DNA of 64,000 bases from Pedobacter cryophilus. Its GTDB lineage: Bacteria > Bacteroidota > Bacteroidia > Sphingobacteriales > Sphingobacteriaceae. The stretch spans positions 124,001-188,000 of the forward strand of contig NZ_SWBP01000005.1 in the NCBI RefSeq assembly GCF_005116455.1, read 5' to 3'. Positions within the stretch are counted from its first letter, which is position 1. Each line of letters begins with the position of its first letter. The notes below the pieces were generated by a model, which made no database searches, was not told the DNA's origin, and was given only the letters and a program-made list of their open reading frames with translations. Shown piece by piece: positions 45,092 through 52,678 of this stretch. Made by a program: the position numbers and the translations under genes.

Positions 45092-45147
45092 TGCAACATT
45101 TTCAATAAAATGAGCGTCTTTTAGGGGAATAAAAAACATTTTTTAAT

Positions 45148-45879
45148 ATGAAATTTTTAACATTTATTTTTTCTGCTTTTGCAATTTTAGTACTAAGTCC
45201 ATCCATTTCAAAAGCTATAGATAACAACAGACCACAACTTATTGTGGAGACAGAAAAACGTGAAGTCAGCAATTTTCACGGCATTGCTTCGGGTGGTTCT
45301 TTTAATATTGTAGTGAAAATGGGCGATCAGGAAAGTTTAGAAATAGAAGGAGATAAAGACGATATTGATCGTATAGAAACTGTAGTTCAAAACGGAACGC
45401 TCAAAATCCGTATGAAACGCGATTTAAAGAATTTTAATATTCCTTTTAACAGTCAGGTTAATATTTACATCACCGCCAAAAAGTTAGATGCATTGGCAGT
45501 TTCTGGTTCTGGTAATTTAGAAGTAGAAGGGGAGTTAAATTCTGCAAGTGCTAATATTCAATTAAGTGGTTCGGGTAGTGTAAAAGCAAAAGTTGAAACT
45601 CAAAGTGTTTCAGTTATTTTAAGTGGCTCTGGCGGATTAAACTTGAGCGGAACAACTGGTTCTTCTACCATTACAATTTCTGGATCTGGAGATTTAAATG
45701 CAGTAGATTTAAAAAGCAAAACCAGCAACATTAAAATTGCGGGTAATGCTACGGCAACTTTATACGTAGAAGATTATTTGAATGCAAGTTTAGTAGGCCC
45801 TTGCTCTGTAAAATACAAAGGAGGGGCAGAAGTGAAGCTGACTAATTTAGTAGGCTCAGGTTCGGTGACTAAAATGTAA
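45148..45879 (+). CDS. Head-GIN domain (DUF2807) exported protein
   Basis: The 243-residue protein has a Sec signal (residues 1-23). It is followed by a right-handed beta-helix made of repeated Gly-Ser rungs: VSGSGNLEVEG, LSGSGSVKAKVE, LSGSGGLNLSG and ISGSGDLNAVD. This is the DUF2807 adhesin-head-like fold. Molecular role is unknown in the family; it is common in the Bacteroidota envelope. A second homologue lies at 59429-60154. A strong terminator follows 18 bp after the stop. Confidence 0.92.
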   Translation: MKFLTFIFSAFAILVLSPSISKAIDNNRPQLIVETEKREVSNFHGIASGGSFNIVVKMGDQESLEIEGDKDDIDRIETVVQNGTLKIRMKRDLKNFNIPFNSQVNIYITAKKLDALAVSGSGNLEVEGELNSASANIQLSGSGSVKAKVETQSVSVILSGSGGLNLSGTTGSSTITISGSGDLNAVDLKSKTSNIKIAGNATATLYVEDYLNASLVGPCSVKYKGGAEVKLTNLVGSGSVTKM

Positions 45880-45897
45880 TCATTTAAAATATAACTC

Positions 45898-45934
45898 AAA
45901 GAGGAATTGATTAAGCCATCAATTCCTCTTTTTC
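45898..45934 (+). terminator. Rho-independent terminator after DUF2807 gene
   Basis: A perfect 14-bp stem, AAAGAGGAATTGAT (45898-45911) with ATCAATTCCTCTTT (45918-45931), has a 6-nt loop and is followed by TTT. It lies directly downstream of the DUF2807 stop codon. Confidence 0.92.
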
Positions 45935-46027
45935 GTTTTAACCCTAATAAAGCAATAAAGGTTTGAATGGGTTTATATGCTCAAATTCTTTATTACAAAG
46001 GCTTTTTATTTTTTAAATTGTGATCAT

Positions 46028-46127
46028 TTAGCTCTGTGGTCTCCGTGTACTTTGTGGTTAAATTTTTTTGTTTTTTAGAGCTTTTGTTAGGTTTTTTTTA
46101 ACCACAGAGATTCAGAGGATGCTGAGG
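46028..46127. repeat. CTCTGTG-type repeats, direct and inverted copies
   Basis: TTAGCTCTGTGGTCTCCG then TGTACTTTGTGGTTAAA (46028-46064) faces AACCACAGAGATTCAGAGG (46099 onward) in inverted orientation. They belong to the family at 41083-41196. The 318-bp gap 45880-46197 holds the terminator and these repeats only. Confidence 0.65.
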
Positions 46128-46197
46128 AAAAGATAAATCTTTATAATAGAACAAATTTCGCTCTAAGTTTAGCCTAAATCTATTGTGTAATTCGAAT

Positions 46198-46839
46198 TTA
46201 AAGATCTTCTTCGGCGGTTTTTTCGGTCACCATATCGTGAATAATACCATCGTTTTTAACAATAATAGCAGTCAATTTATTGTCTTTAAAAGCTCCAGTA
46301 TCAATATTTATACTGTTACTTTTTTGATCGAAAGCAGCGTTATCTTGTGGCGTGTGCCCAAAAACCTGTAACTGATCTAATCTTTTAATCTCTTTACGAT
46401 TCCAAAGTACGCCATCTTTATTATCAGGGTTAAACGGATTTTCTATATCCGTAACCCCTGCATGGGTTACCAATAAACTAGGTGTTTCAAACAACAAAGG
46501 AAAAGTAGCAAACCAAGCCGCATCTTTGGCTATTTCTCTAGAAAAGGATAAATATTGTTTGTAATTTCTTTCTCCCGATTTTTCATACCAACTTTCATCC
46601 GCTTTTACCAAATAATGGCTGCTCAACAATTCTTCGTGGTTTCCTCTTACAATAACGGTATCAGGGTATTTTTTTATAATTTCTTGTAAATAAGACGCTG
46701 TTTGCGGGATATTCATCCCATGGTCGGTAATATCACCCACCAAAACAAGCTGTTGTTCTGCTGGTTTCCAGTTTTTAAGAAGCGCTTTTAAGGTATAAAA
46801 ACAACCATGTACGTCTCCTACAATAAAGTGGTCTTTCAT
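46198..46839 (-). CDS. Metallophosphoesterase, PP2A/bis(5'-nucleosyl)-tetraphosphatase-like
   Basis: The 213-residue protein carries the three metal-binding motifs of the PPP family: GDVHG near the N-terminus, GDITDHG, and RGNHEELL, plus the later His in LVTHAGV and FGHTPQ. It would dephosphorylate phosphoproteins or diadenosine tetraphosphate in the cytoplasm; substrate cannot be told. It stands alone on the minus strand, divergent from the GT39 gene with a 219-bp gap that shows no clear promoter box. Confidence 0.92.
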   Translation of the reverse strand: MKDHFIVGDVHGCFYTLKALLKNWKPAEQQLVLVGDITDHGMNIPQTASYLQEIIKKYPDTVIVRGNHEELLSSHYLVKADESWYEKSGERNYKQYLSFSREIAKDAAWFATFPLLFETPSLLVTHAGVTDIENPFNPDNKDGVLWNRKEIKRLDQLQVFGHTPQDNAAFDQKSNSINIDTGAFKDNKLTAIIVKNDGIIHDMVTEKTAEEDL

Positions 46840-47058
46840 TGTTATGAATATGCTTTTTTAATTTTTGCAAGTTTACAATTTTGAAAATCAAAAATCACAC
46901 TAATGCAGTTCTTTAGTGTTCTATAGCCTATTATTATATTTCAAGGGATCTTTTAGGGTTACAGTTTTTAGGTCAACTGTAAATTTTTAACTTTTATGAT
47001 TTAAATTTAATTGCCATTACTGATTTTAAATGGTGGTCCAAAAAAATAATCCCATAAA

Positions 47059-48726
47059 ATGGAGCAAGATAATTTAAAACGTATTCCTTATTTTTTATTG
47101 TTTTGTGCCTTATTAGTGGTTTATATTTTAGGATTATTAGCTCCAATGATTGATGAAGATTGTACGCATCATGCAAATATTGCTTTACACATGTACCTTC
47201 ATCATGAATATATTAACCTTATTGATAACGGTAACGATTATTTAGATAAACCTCATCTGCATTTTTGGTTGGCTTCCATATCGTATCATTTGTTTGGCGT
47301 AAATAATATAGCTTACCGTTTACCCTCTGTTTTAATTACTTTTTTAGGCATATATAGCACCTATAGATTGGGAAGGTTGTTTTATACCAAACAAGTAGGT
47401 TTGTTGGCCGCCTTAATTTTAGCCAGTGTACAAGCTTTTATATTGGCTAATATGGATGTAAGGATGGATGCCATTCTTACTGCGTCCATCATTTTTGCCA
47501 TCTGGCAATTAGCAGAAGCGGTTTCCCTCAATAAATGGTACAATTATTTGCTAGGCGCCTTAGGTTTGGCCATGGGTTTTTCAACCAAAGGCATGGTGGG
47601 TTTTATGATGCCCGGTATTGCCATCTTTTGTTTATTGCTTTATAAACGAGAATGGAAAGCCTTTTTTAACCCAAAATGGCTATTGATGATGCTTTACTAT
47701 ATAATTTTTATCTCGCCGGTTTTGTATGCTTATTATGTACAATATGATTTACATCCCGAAAAAATAATTAGAGGGATGAACAACATCTCCGGGGTGAAAT
47801 TTATCCTGTGGTCGCAAAATTTTGAACGCATGGCAGGCACAAACTGGGGGAAAGCAAAAGTAGATTATTTCTTTTTTCTTCACACCTTACTTTGGGCTTT
47901 TTTACCTTGGTGCTTATTAACCTATCATGCCATTTTTGATAGGATTATCTTTTTTATAAAAACAAAATTTCGCTACCAAAACGGAATAGAATTTTTAACC
48001 TTAGGTACTACACTTTTAATACTTATCATCATCTCCACTTCAAAATATAAGTTGCCACATTACCTCAATATTTTATTTCCAGTTTTTGCCATTCTTACCG
48101 CAGCTCAATTTTATTTCAATACCATAGAAAACCGATTGAAAACCTTCAAAGTTTATTTAGGATTGCAGTATTTTGTAATGGGGGTTTGTTTATTGCTTTC
48201 AGGAATTTTAACTTTTTGGGTGTTCCCCATACAGTCTTTTTGGATAGCCGCCATTGCTTTTTTCTTTTTGATGATACTGATTTGGGTGATCATCAAGGAG
48301 AGAGGAATCATCAGAAAAACAGTGATTATTTCTGTTCTCACCAGTGTATTAGTCAACGTTTTAATGAATGGTAATTTTTATCCTCAATTATCGCAATATG
48401 ATGCCGGTACAACCTTGGCTGCCGAAGTAAAAAAGCAAGAAATAATAGTGCAAGACATTTATAAGTACAAAGAAAACCACTATACTTTTGATTTCTACAC
48501 CAAACACCTCACACAGCCCATTACCTTTGCCGAAATGGAAAATCAATCTACTACTTTATGGGTTTTAACCAATGAAGAAGGTTATCAAGAAATGAAAAAG
48601 ACACTACCCGTAACCGATGTGATTAGTAAAAACGAGTTTGGAATTACCAGATTGAAAGGAGAATTTCTAAATCCCAATTCCCGTAATAAAGTGCTTAGAA
48701 AGTCTTATTTGGTAAGGATCAATTGA
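47059..48726 (+). CDS. GT39/ArnT-like membrane glycosyltransferase
   Basis: The 555-residue protein has about 11-13 membrane segments. After the first helix comes the acidic loop with D32-E-D34 (APMIDEDCTHHA), and then YLDKPHLHFWL. These are features of the PMT/ArnT family, which transfers sugars from polyprenyl-phosphate donors to protein or lipid acceptors in the periplasm. A soluble C-terminal tail (about 460-555) follows the last helix. The donor may be made by GT2 enzymes such as the one at 52668-53609 (inference). No operon partner is adjacent. Confidence 0.9.
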   Translation: MEQDNLKRIPYFLLFCALLVVYILGLLAPMIDEDCTHHANIALHMYLHHEYINLIDNGNDYLDKPHLHFWLASISYHLFGVNNIAYRLPSVLITFLGIYSTYRLGRLFYTKQVGLLAALILASVQAFILANMDVRMDAILTASIIFAIWQLAEAVSLNKWYNYLLGALGLAMGFSTKGMVGFMMPGIAIFCLLLYKREWKAFFNPKWLLMMLYYIIFISPVLYAYYVQYDLHPEKIIRGMNNISGVKFILWSQNFERMAGTNWGKAKVDYFFFLHTLLWAFLPWCLLTYHAIFDRIIFFIKTKFRYQNGIEFLTLGTTLLILIIISTSKYKLPHYLNILFPVFAILTAAQFYFNTIENRLKTFKVYLGLQYFVMGVCLLLSGILTFWVFPIQSFWIAAIAFFFLMILIWVIIKERGIIRKTVIISVLTSVLVNVLMNGNFYPQLSQYDAGTTLAAEVKKQEIIVQDIYKYKENHYTFDFYTKHLTQPITFAEMENQSTTLWVLTNEEGYQEMKKTLPVTDVISKNEFGITRLKGEFLNPNSRNKVLRKSYLVRIN

Positions 48727-48817
48727 TTTTGGTGTTTCAGTAATGTTTGTTTATCCATAAGAATATCGGGATAATACGCTGTCCACTACCTGCCTGCCGT
48801 AGGCGAGGTATTTTTTT

Positions 48818-48880
48818 GTCACCCTGAGCGGAGTCGAAGGGAGCACAAAAAAAGATGCAGATTCCATCGTTAACGCATAC
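48818..48880. repeat. Modular extragenic repeat, partial copy
   Basis: GTCACCCTGAGCGGAGTC (from 48818) then AAAAAAAGATGCAG and CCATCGTTAACGCA. It combines the centre seen at 43339 with the right end seen at 16408. The left end is diverged or replaced by CTGCCTGCCGTAGGCGAGG. It fills the 182-bp gap before the ParE gene. Confidence 0.7.
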
Positions 48881-48908
48881 TACGCTTTTTTGAAATTTGG
48901 ATTAATTT

Positions 48909-49193
48909 TTAAATACTGTTCAAATCTTGTCTGCCAATAATGCTCATAATTTCAACAGTGCCATTATTCACTTTGAAAAAAATACTGTCTGAACCACAAA
49001 CACAACGTCTGTAGCCCGATTTTATAAAATCGACTGCTTCAAATGAGAATGGACGCTCTGCTATGATATCAAAATAATTAAAAAAGGAGTCAAAATATTG
49101 GTCAGCTTGTGTCATCCCAAATTTCTGAACTCCATATTGATGTATTCTAATTAAGTCTTCTTTGGCGGTATTACTTAATTTGTATTTAACCAC
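48909..49193 (-). CDS. parE: ParE/RelE-superfamily toxin
   Basis: The 94-residue protein has the RelE/ParE fold pattern: N-terminal KLSNTAKEDLIRIHQYGVQKFG (helices), middle DIIAERPFSFEAVDFIKSGYRR, and a C-terminal strand IIGRQDLNSI. ParE toxins poison gyrase, and RelE members cleave mRNA; sequence here fits ParE because the terminal IxGRQD block is typical of it. Its start overlaps the antitoxin gene by 8 nt, antitoxin first. Confidence 0.88.
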   Translation of the reverse strand: MVKYKLSNTAKEDLIRIHQYGVQKFGMTQADQYFDSFFNYFDIIAERPFSFEAVDFIKSGYRRCVCGSDSIFFKVNNGTVEIMSIIGRQDLNSI

Positions 49194-49425
49194 TTATTAA
49201 AGACTTTGATTCTGCTAAAATTTGTGATTTAGTATCGCTTGTAAATCCATTTTTTTCGGCTAAATCTAATTTAGCGCTTATCCAATCAATTTGTCTTTGT
49301 TGTTTTCTGGCTTGTCTTATTAAGTCGTTTACCAATTCACTTTTGCTAGAATATTCATTATTATCCACTTGAGATTTTAGCCATTCGTCATTTGCTTGTG
49401 TGAATGAAATACTTTGTCTTGACAT
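49186..49425 (-). CDS. parD: ParD/RHH-type antitoxin
   Basis: The 79-residue protein has an N-terminal ribbon-helix-helix DNA-binding region (QSISFTQANDEWLKSQV, then YSSKSELVNDLIRQARKQQ). The C-terminal tail that would wrap the toxin holds the motif DWISAKLDLAEKNG. It should repress its own operon. A perfect 12-bp palindrome lies 15 bp upstream of its ATG. Confidence 0.88.
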   Translation of the reverse strand: MSRQSISFTQANDEWLKSQVDNNEYSSKSELVNDLIRQARKQQRQIDWISAKLDLAEKNGFTSDTKSQILAESKSLISG

Positions 49426-49440
49426 GTGATTCGTTTTTGA

Positions 49441-49452
49441 TGTAAATTTACA
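49441..49452. promoter_or_regulatory. Palindrome TGTAAATTTACA upstream of parD
   Basis: A perfect 12-bp palindrome stands between the antitoxin start and a -7-like box (TATTTATG on the minus strand, one base off TAnnTTTG). It is a reasonable operator for the ribbon-helix-helix antitoxin. Confidence 0.45.
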
Positions 49453-49597
49453 CCATAAATAGGTATCTGCAAAATATTCTAAGATAAATTCTTCAATTGT
49501 GCGGTTTTTTTAGAGAAGATTTTTTATTTGCTATAAAGTGTTAATCGGATTGCAAATCCTCCTCATTCATAAGTTCGAGATACGCTTACGCTAACAT

Positions 49598-49918
49598 CAC
49601 GAACATCTGAAATTTACCTCTGTAGAGATTCTAAAGGAGATAGAAAATAATTCAGCAGAAAGCAGAAAAAACTGGATGCTTTGGATTTTTAAAAAAGCAG
49701 GAGAAAACAATCACAGAAATAAAGAATTCCAATTTTGGCAGCAAGATAATCATCCCATAGAATTAGATCATGATGAAATTATTCAATCTAAAATGGATTA
49801 TTTACATGAAAACCCGGTAAGAGCTGGAATAGTGAGAATGGAGAAAGATTATATTTATTCCTCTGGAATTGATTATTATGGAGATGAAAATGGTTTGATA
49901 GAAATTAATTTTCTTTAA
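49598..49918 (+). pseudogene. REP-associated tyrosine transposase, C-terminal remnant
   Basis: From about 49598 the frame reads as the C-terminal third of a RAYT/Y1 transposase: HEHLKFTSVEILKEIENNS, then WMLWIFKKAGENN, FQFWQQDNHPIEL and MDYLHENPVRAGIV. An in-frame TAA at 49592 ends the frame upstream, and the HUH and catalytic Tyr domain is absent, so the gene is 5' truncated and dead. The short palindromes nearby (GGATT-gc-AATCC near 49547, GAGTCTGAAGACTC at 49929) are of the sort such enzymes mobilise. The 3' end was duplicated in tandem. Confidence 0.82.
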
Positions 49919-50172
49919 TGTTGTAGCGAGTCTGAAGACTCTTTTTTATTTATGAATCCGTAGTCAACGCTTAGGCTAAAGACTACGGACAGAATGGGAA
50001 TTGTGAGAATGGAAAAAGATTATATTTATTCCTCGGGAATTGATTATTATGAAGATGAAAAGGGTTTGATAGAAATTGATTTTCTTTAACGTTGTAGCGA
50101 GTCTGAAGACTCTTTTTTATTTTATGAATCCGTAGTCAACGCTTAGGCTAAAGACTACGGACAGAATGGGAA
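49826..50172. repeat. 171-bp tandem duplication covering the transposase 3' end
   Basis: The segment starting GTGAGAATGG at 49832 recurs at 50003 with a few changes. Each copy holds the last 30 or so codons of the transposase, the GAGTCTGAAGACTC palindrome, and the inverted repeat CCGTAGTC/GACTACGG (49958-49988 and 50130-50160). The second copy keeps the reading frame and its own TAA, but has three amino acid changes. Confidence 0.88.
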
Positions 50173-50207
50173 ATCTGGTGAGGCGCCGTCTACTCGATTA
50201 CCGGCAG

Positions 50208-50978
50208 CTATTTTGGAATATACCATTCGTATTCAGGTGCTGTGTCAAATTCTTTTATTTTCAATATTCCTTCTCTCATTGATAAATAAAGATTATCGTT
50301 ATCAACTAGAATTGATGAAGGATAAAGTATTCCCCAATAAAATGGAGACTTCAACACTTCAAAGATGTTAAGCTGTTTGTCAAGTTTAAGAATATATTGA
50401 CTTGTTACAATAATTTTTTCGTCTTTATAGTCAGCAATTATTGCTGGTGTTTCTATTAAGTCAGTTATAGATTTGCATTTCCAAGTTTTATCTTCTTTAA
50501 ATATTTCAATAATTTTCCCTCTATTTAATCCCATATGAGCTAATCCCTCTATTGCAAAAATTCTATTATTGAACTCAAAAAATCCTTTTATGTTTAGATT
50601 ACCAGAAATTTGATAGACGGCTAGTCCGTTGTCTTTTACGAAATAAAGTCCACCACCAAATTCGCCTTTGTTAATACCGACCAAAAATCCTTCTTTAATT
50701 TTTTTGATAAATTTATTCCCTTGTAATTCTTTTAGATTTTCAGATATAAATTTTTCTGAAAATGGAAAAGAGTTACCTTTTTCTCTTTTATAATCATTTC
50801 TGATTATTTCCCATTTATTAATATTCTTTGTGAAAATCCAGTCATTAGCTGATAAATTTGCAGAATTAGTTTTTGCGCCCAAAGGAAGCGAGTCTAATTT
50901 CCAATTAGTCAAGTCAGGCGTTTGCGCTTTACAAGCAATTGAAACTGCTAGAATAAATAATGTAATCAATGTTTTCAT
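50208..50978 (-). CDS. Hypothetical exported protein, beta-propeller-like
   Basis: The 256-residue protein has a signal peptide (residues 1-18, KTLITLFILAVSIACKAQ; Cys16 might be lipidated but the lipobox is poor). The mature part has repeats of short strands separated by turns (GFLVGINKGEFGGGLYFVK, NRIFAIEGLAHMG, EKIIVTSQYILKL, DNLYLSMREGILKI), as in a propeller with Kelch-like or NHL-like blades. I recognise no catalytic residues and no specific family. It stands between the transposase remnant and the YefM-YoeB module, all likely accessory DNA. Confidence 0.7.
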   Translation of the reverse strand: MKTLITLFILAVSIACKAQTPDLTNWKLDSLPLGAKTNSANLSANDWIFTKNINKWEIIRNDYKREKGNSFPFSEKFISENLKELQGNKFIKKIKEGFLVGINKGEFGGGLYFVKDNGLAVYQISGNLNIKGFFEFNNRIFAIEGLAHMGLNRGKIIEIFKEDKTWKCKSITDLIETPAIIADYKDEKIIVTSQYILKLDKQLNIFEVLKSPFYWGILYPSSILVDNDNLYLSMREGILKIKEFDTAPEYEWYIPK

Positions 50979-51114
50979 GTTAAAGGTAGTTGAGTTATAG
51001 TTGCTGGTAACTACTAGATATATGCTACTTATAGCGTATATTTTTCATGTATGGTATTAAAAAATTAAAATAGATATTTAAAACTACCATAATTAAATTA
51101 CCTTACAATAAATA

Positions 51115-51372
51115 TTAATCATAATGATGCCTGCATTTAACAATCTGAATTTCATCGTTTTGGAATTTGTAAATAAGGCGGTGTTCTTCGTCAATTCTTC
51201 TAGACCAAAAGCCAGCATATTTATGCTTTAAGGGCTCTGGTTTTCCAATTCCTTCAAATGGAGTTCTTGAAATATCTTTGAGCAAGTCGTTAATTCTTTT
51301 GACTTTCTTCTTGTCGATTTTCTGCCAATAGAGATAATCTTCCCAAGATTCATCAACAAAAACATACTTCAT
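51115..51372 (-). CDS. yoeB: YoeB toxin, mRNA endonuclease
   Basis: The protein is 85 residues from the ATG at 51372. With this start, residues Glu46, Arg65 and His83 fall exactly at the catalytic positions of Escherichia coli YoeB, which supports the start over a TTG 12 bp upstream. The surrounding blocks PLKHKYAGFWSRRIDEEHR and KCRHHYD are characteristic. YoeB cleaves mRNA on the ribosome. It lies one base after the stop of the YefM gene. Confidence 0.95.
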   Translation of the reverse strand: MKYVFVDESWEDYLYWQKIDKKKVKRINDLLKDISRTPFEGIGKPEPLKHKYAGFWSRRIDEEHRLIYKFQNDEIQIVKCRHHYD

Positions 51373-51373
51373 A

Positions 51374-51628
51374 CTATTCTTCAATTAAGTCTTTAGAAAA
51401 TGAGTTTCCTTTTCTAAATTTTTCAATTGCAGAATCAAGACGTTTTTCGTTTGCACTGGAAGATAATTCATAGTTGGTAGCCATTAAAGAATTGTACTCT
51501 TCAAGAGACATCACCACAATCCCCGAATCTTTACCTCTATTGATAATAAGTGTTTCAAAGCCTTTAGCCACTTTATCGAAATAAGATTTAATGTCTTTAC
51601 GAAAATCTGAAATATTAGTAACTATCAT
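51374..51628 (-). CDS. yefM: YefM/Phd antitoxin
   Basis: The 84-residue protein has an N-terminal DNA-binding region (ISDFRKDIKSYFDKVAKG) and the RGKDSGIVVMSLEEYNSL segment typical of Phd/YefM. A flexible C-terminal tail neutralises YoeB. It should bind the palindromic operator directly upstream together with YoeB. It is the first gene of the two-gene operon. Confidence 0.93.
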   Translation of the reverse strand: MIVTNISDFRKDIKSYFDKVAKGFETLIINRGKDSGIVVMSLEEYNSLMATNYELSSSANEKRLDSAIEKFRKGNSFSKDLIEE

Positions 51629-51633
51629 TTTGT

Positions 51634-51665
51634 GTTATTTTGTACAAAAATACGTACAAAATAAC
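51634..51665. promoter_or_regulatory. yefM-yoeB operator
   Basis: A 13-bp perfect inverted repeat, TGTTATTTTGTAC (51633-51645) with GTACAAAATAACA (51654-51666), has an 8-nt spacer. It contains TGTACA and CGTACA hexamers whose centres are 12 bp apart, the geometry I recall for YefM operators. On the minus strand TATTTTTG matches the -7 box TAnnTTTG within it, just before the yefM ATG. Confidence 0.75.
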
Positions 51666-51707
51666 AATTTATAAAATCTCCTTCAGTAAGGATAAATTGA
51701 TAGGCAA

Positions 51708-51753
51708 AGATTTGTCAACTCTCTTGCCAATTGATGAGAGAGTTGACAAATCT
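51708..51753. repeat. 17-bp perfect inverted repeat
   Basis: AGATTTGTCAACTCTCT (51708-51724) and AGAGAGTTGACAAATCT (51737-51753) are exact reverse complements with a 12-nt loop. It lies between the YefM operator and the 3' end of the convergent membrane gene. It could end transcription of that gene or be an extragenic repeat; there is no T-tract. Confidence 0.75.
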
Positions 51754-51814
51754 AATAACGATGAGATGAGAAAACCGCTTTCATTTTTAACGTTTTCCAT
51801 CGTGATAAAAAAAG

Positions 51815-52678
51815 TTAATCATCAACTTTATCGCTAAACATTCTCCCAAAAACAAAGTAAACTCCAACCAGCGAAACTAAGGCGCTTATCATATAAAAAA
51901 CAAGGCTAATACTTACTGAAACTTCTTGCGGAATACCTAAATATTTTGCGCTAAATAAAAAGATAATTTCTCGGGCGCCTAAGCCTCCAACAGATAAAGG
52001 CAATAATGTACTTAAAGAAGAAATGTAAAATATGACTAGTAAAACGGCGAAATTTTGCGCAGTTGAGAGTGCAAAAGCAATACAAATGATGCTAAAACCT
52101 TGTGAAAGCTGAACCATTAAACCCAGTAAATCTGTTTTTAAAATGTTTTGCCTATGTGTGGCAAAATATCTAAAAAGGATAAACCGATAAACAGTATATC
52201 CTGAGAAAAAGGAAATGATGACCAAGATTAAATACCATTTAGAAAGTGGGATGAAGCAGGCGGAAATGATAGCTAAGCCAATTAAAGCTACCAAGCCAGA
52301 TATTCGGTCTAATAAAACAGCTGTGCTAATGGTTTTATAACTTTTATTGAAATGTTTTTTGAGGAGGATGATTTTATAAGCGTCGCCTCCTATACCGCCG
52401 GGCAAAAAAAGATTATAAAACATGCCTAACCAGTAAAGCTTTAAATTTTCTTTTTCAGTAAGGTTGATTTCGGCGTTTTTTAGGTAAATGTTGAGTCGGA
52501 AAGCGCCAATAATTTTAGATAAGATGAAAAATATGGTGGCTAAAGCAAGCCAAAAAATACGGACTGTTTTTAGCAAATTAAAAAATGGTATAAAGTCTAT
52601 TTTGGTAAAAACATAGTAAAGGCAAATGGCACTTATAATGATCTTTAACGTAAACTTTAACCAGTTTTTATTCATCAT
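51815..52678 (-). CDS. Lysylphosphatidylglycerol synthase-like transmembrane protein (UPF0104/LPG_synthase_TM)
   Basis: The protein is 287 residues from the ATG at 52678; the next codon is a second ATG, and a longer start at 52732 is inside the upstream gene. About eight hydrophobic segments are present, with WLGMFYNLFLPGGIGGDAYK and LPLSVGGLGAREIIFLF, the two signature blocks of the family. This domain is the flippase part of MprF and occurs alone in many bacteria near glycosyltransferases. It overlaps the GT2 gene by 11 nt, so a joint lipid-glycosylation role is likely (inference). Confidence 0.9.
   Translation of the reverse strand: MMNKNWLKFTLKIIISAICLYYVFTKIDFIPFFNLLKTVRIFWLALATIFFILSKIIGAFRLNIYLKNAEINLTEKENLKLYWLGMFYNLFLPGGIGGDAYKIILLKKHFNKSYKTISTAVLLDRISGLVALIGLAIISACFIPLSKWYLILVIISFFSGYTVYRFILFRYFATHRQNILKTDLLGLMVQLSQGFSIICIAFALSTAQNFAVLLVIFYISSLSTLLPLSVGGLGAREIIFLFSAKYLGIPQEVSVSISLVFYMISALVSLVGVYFVFGRMFSDKVDD

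Noticed and set aside
51640-51837. Plus-strand open frame over the YefM operator
   Set aside because: It needs a TTG start within the operator and runs through a hairpin; no similarity seen.
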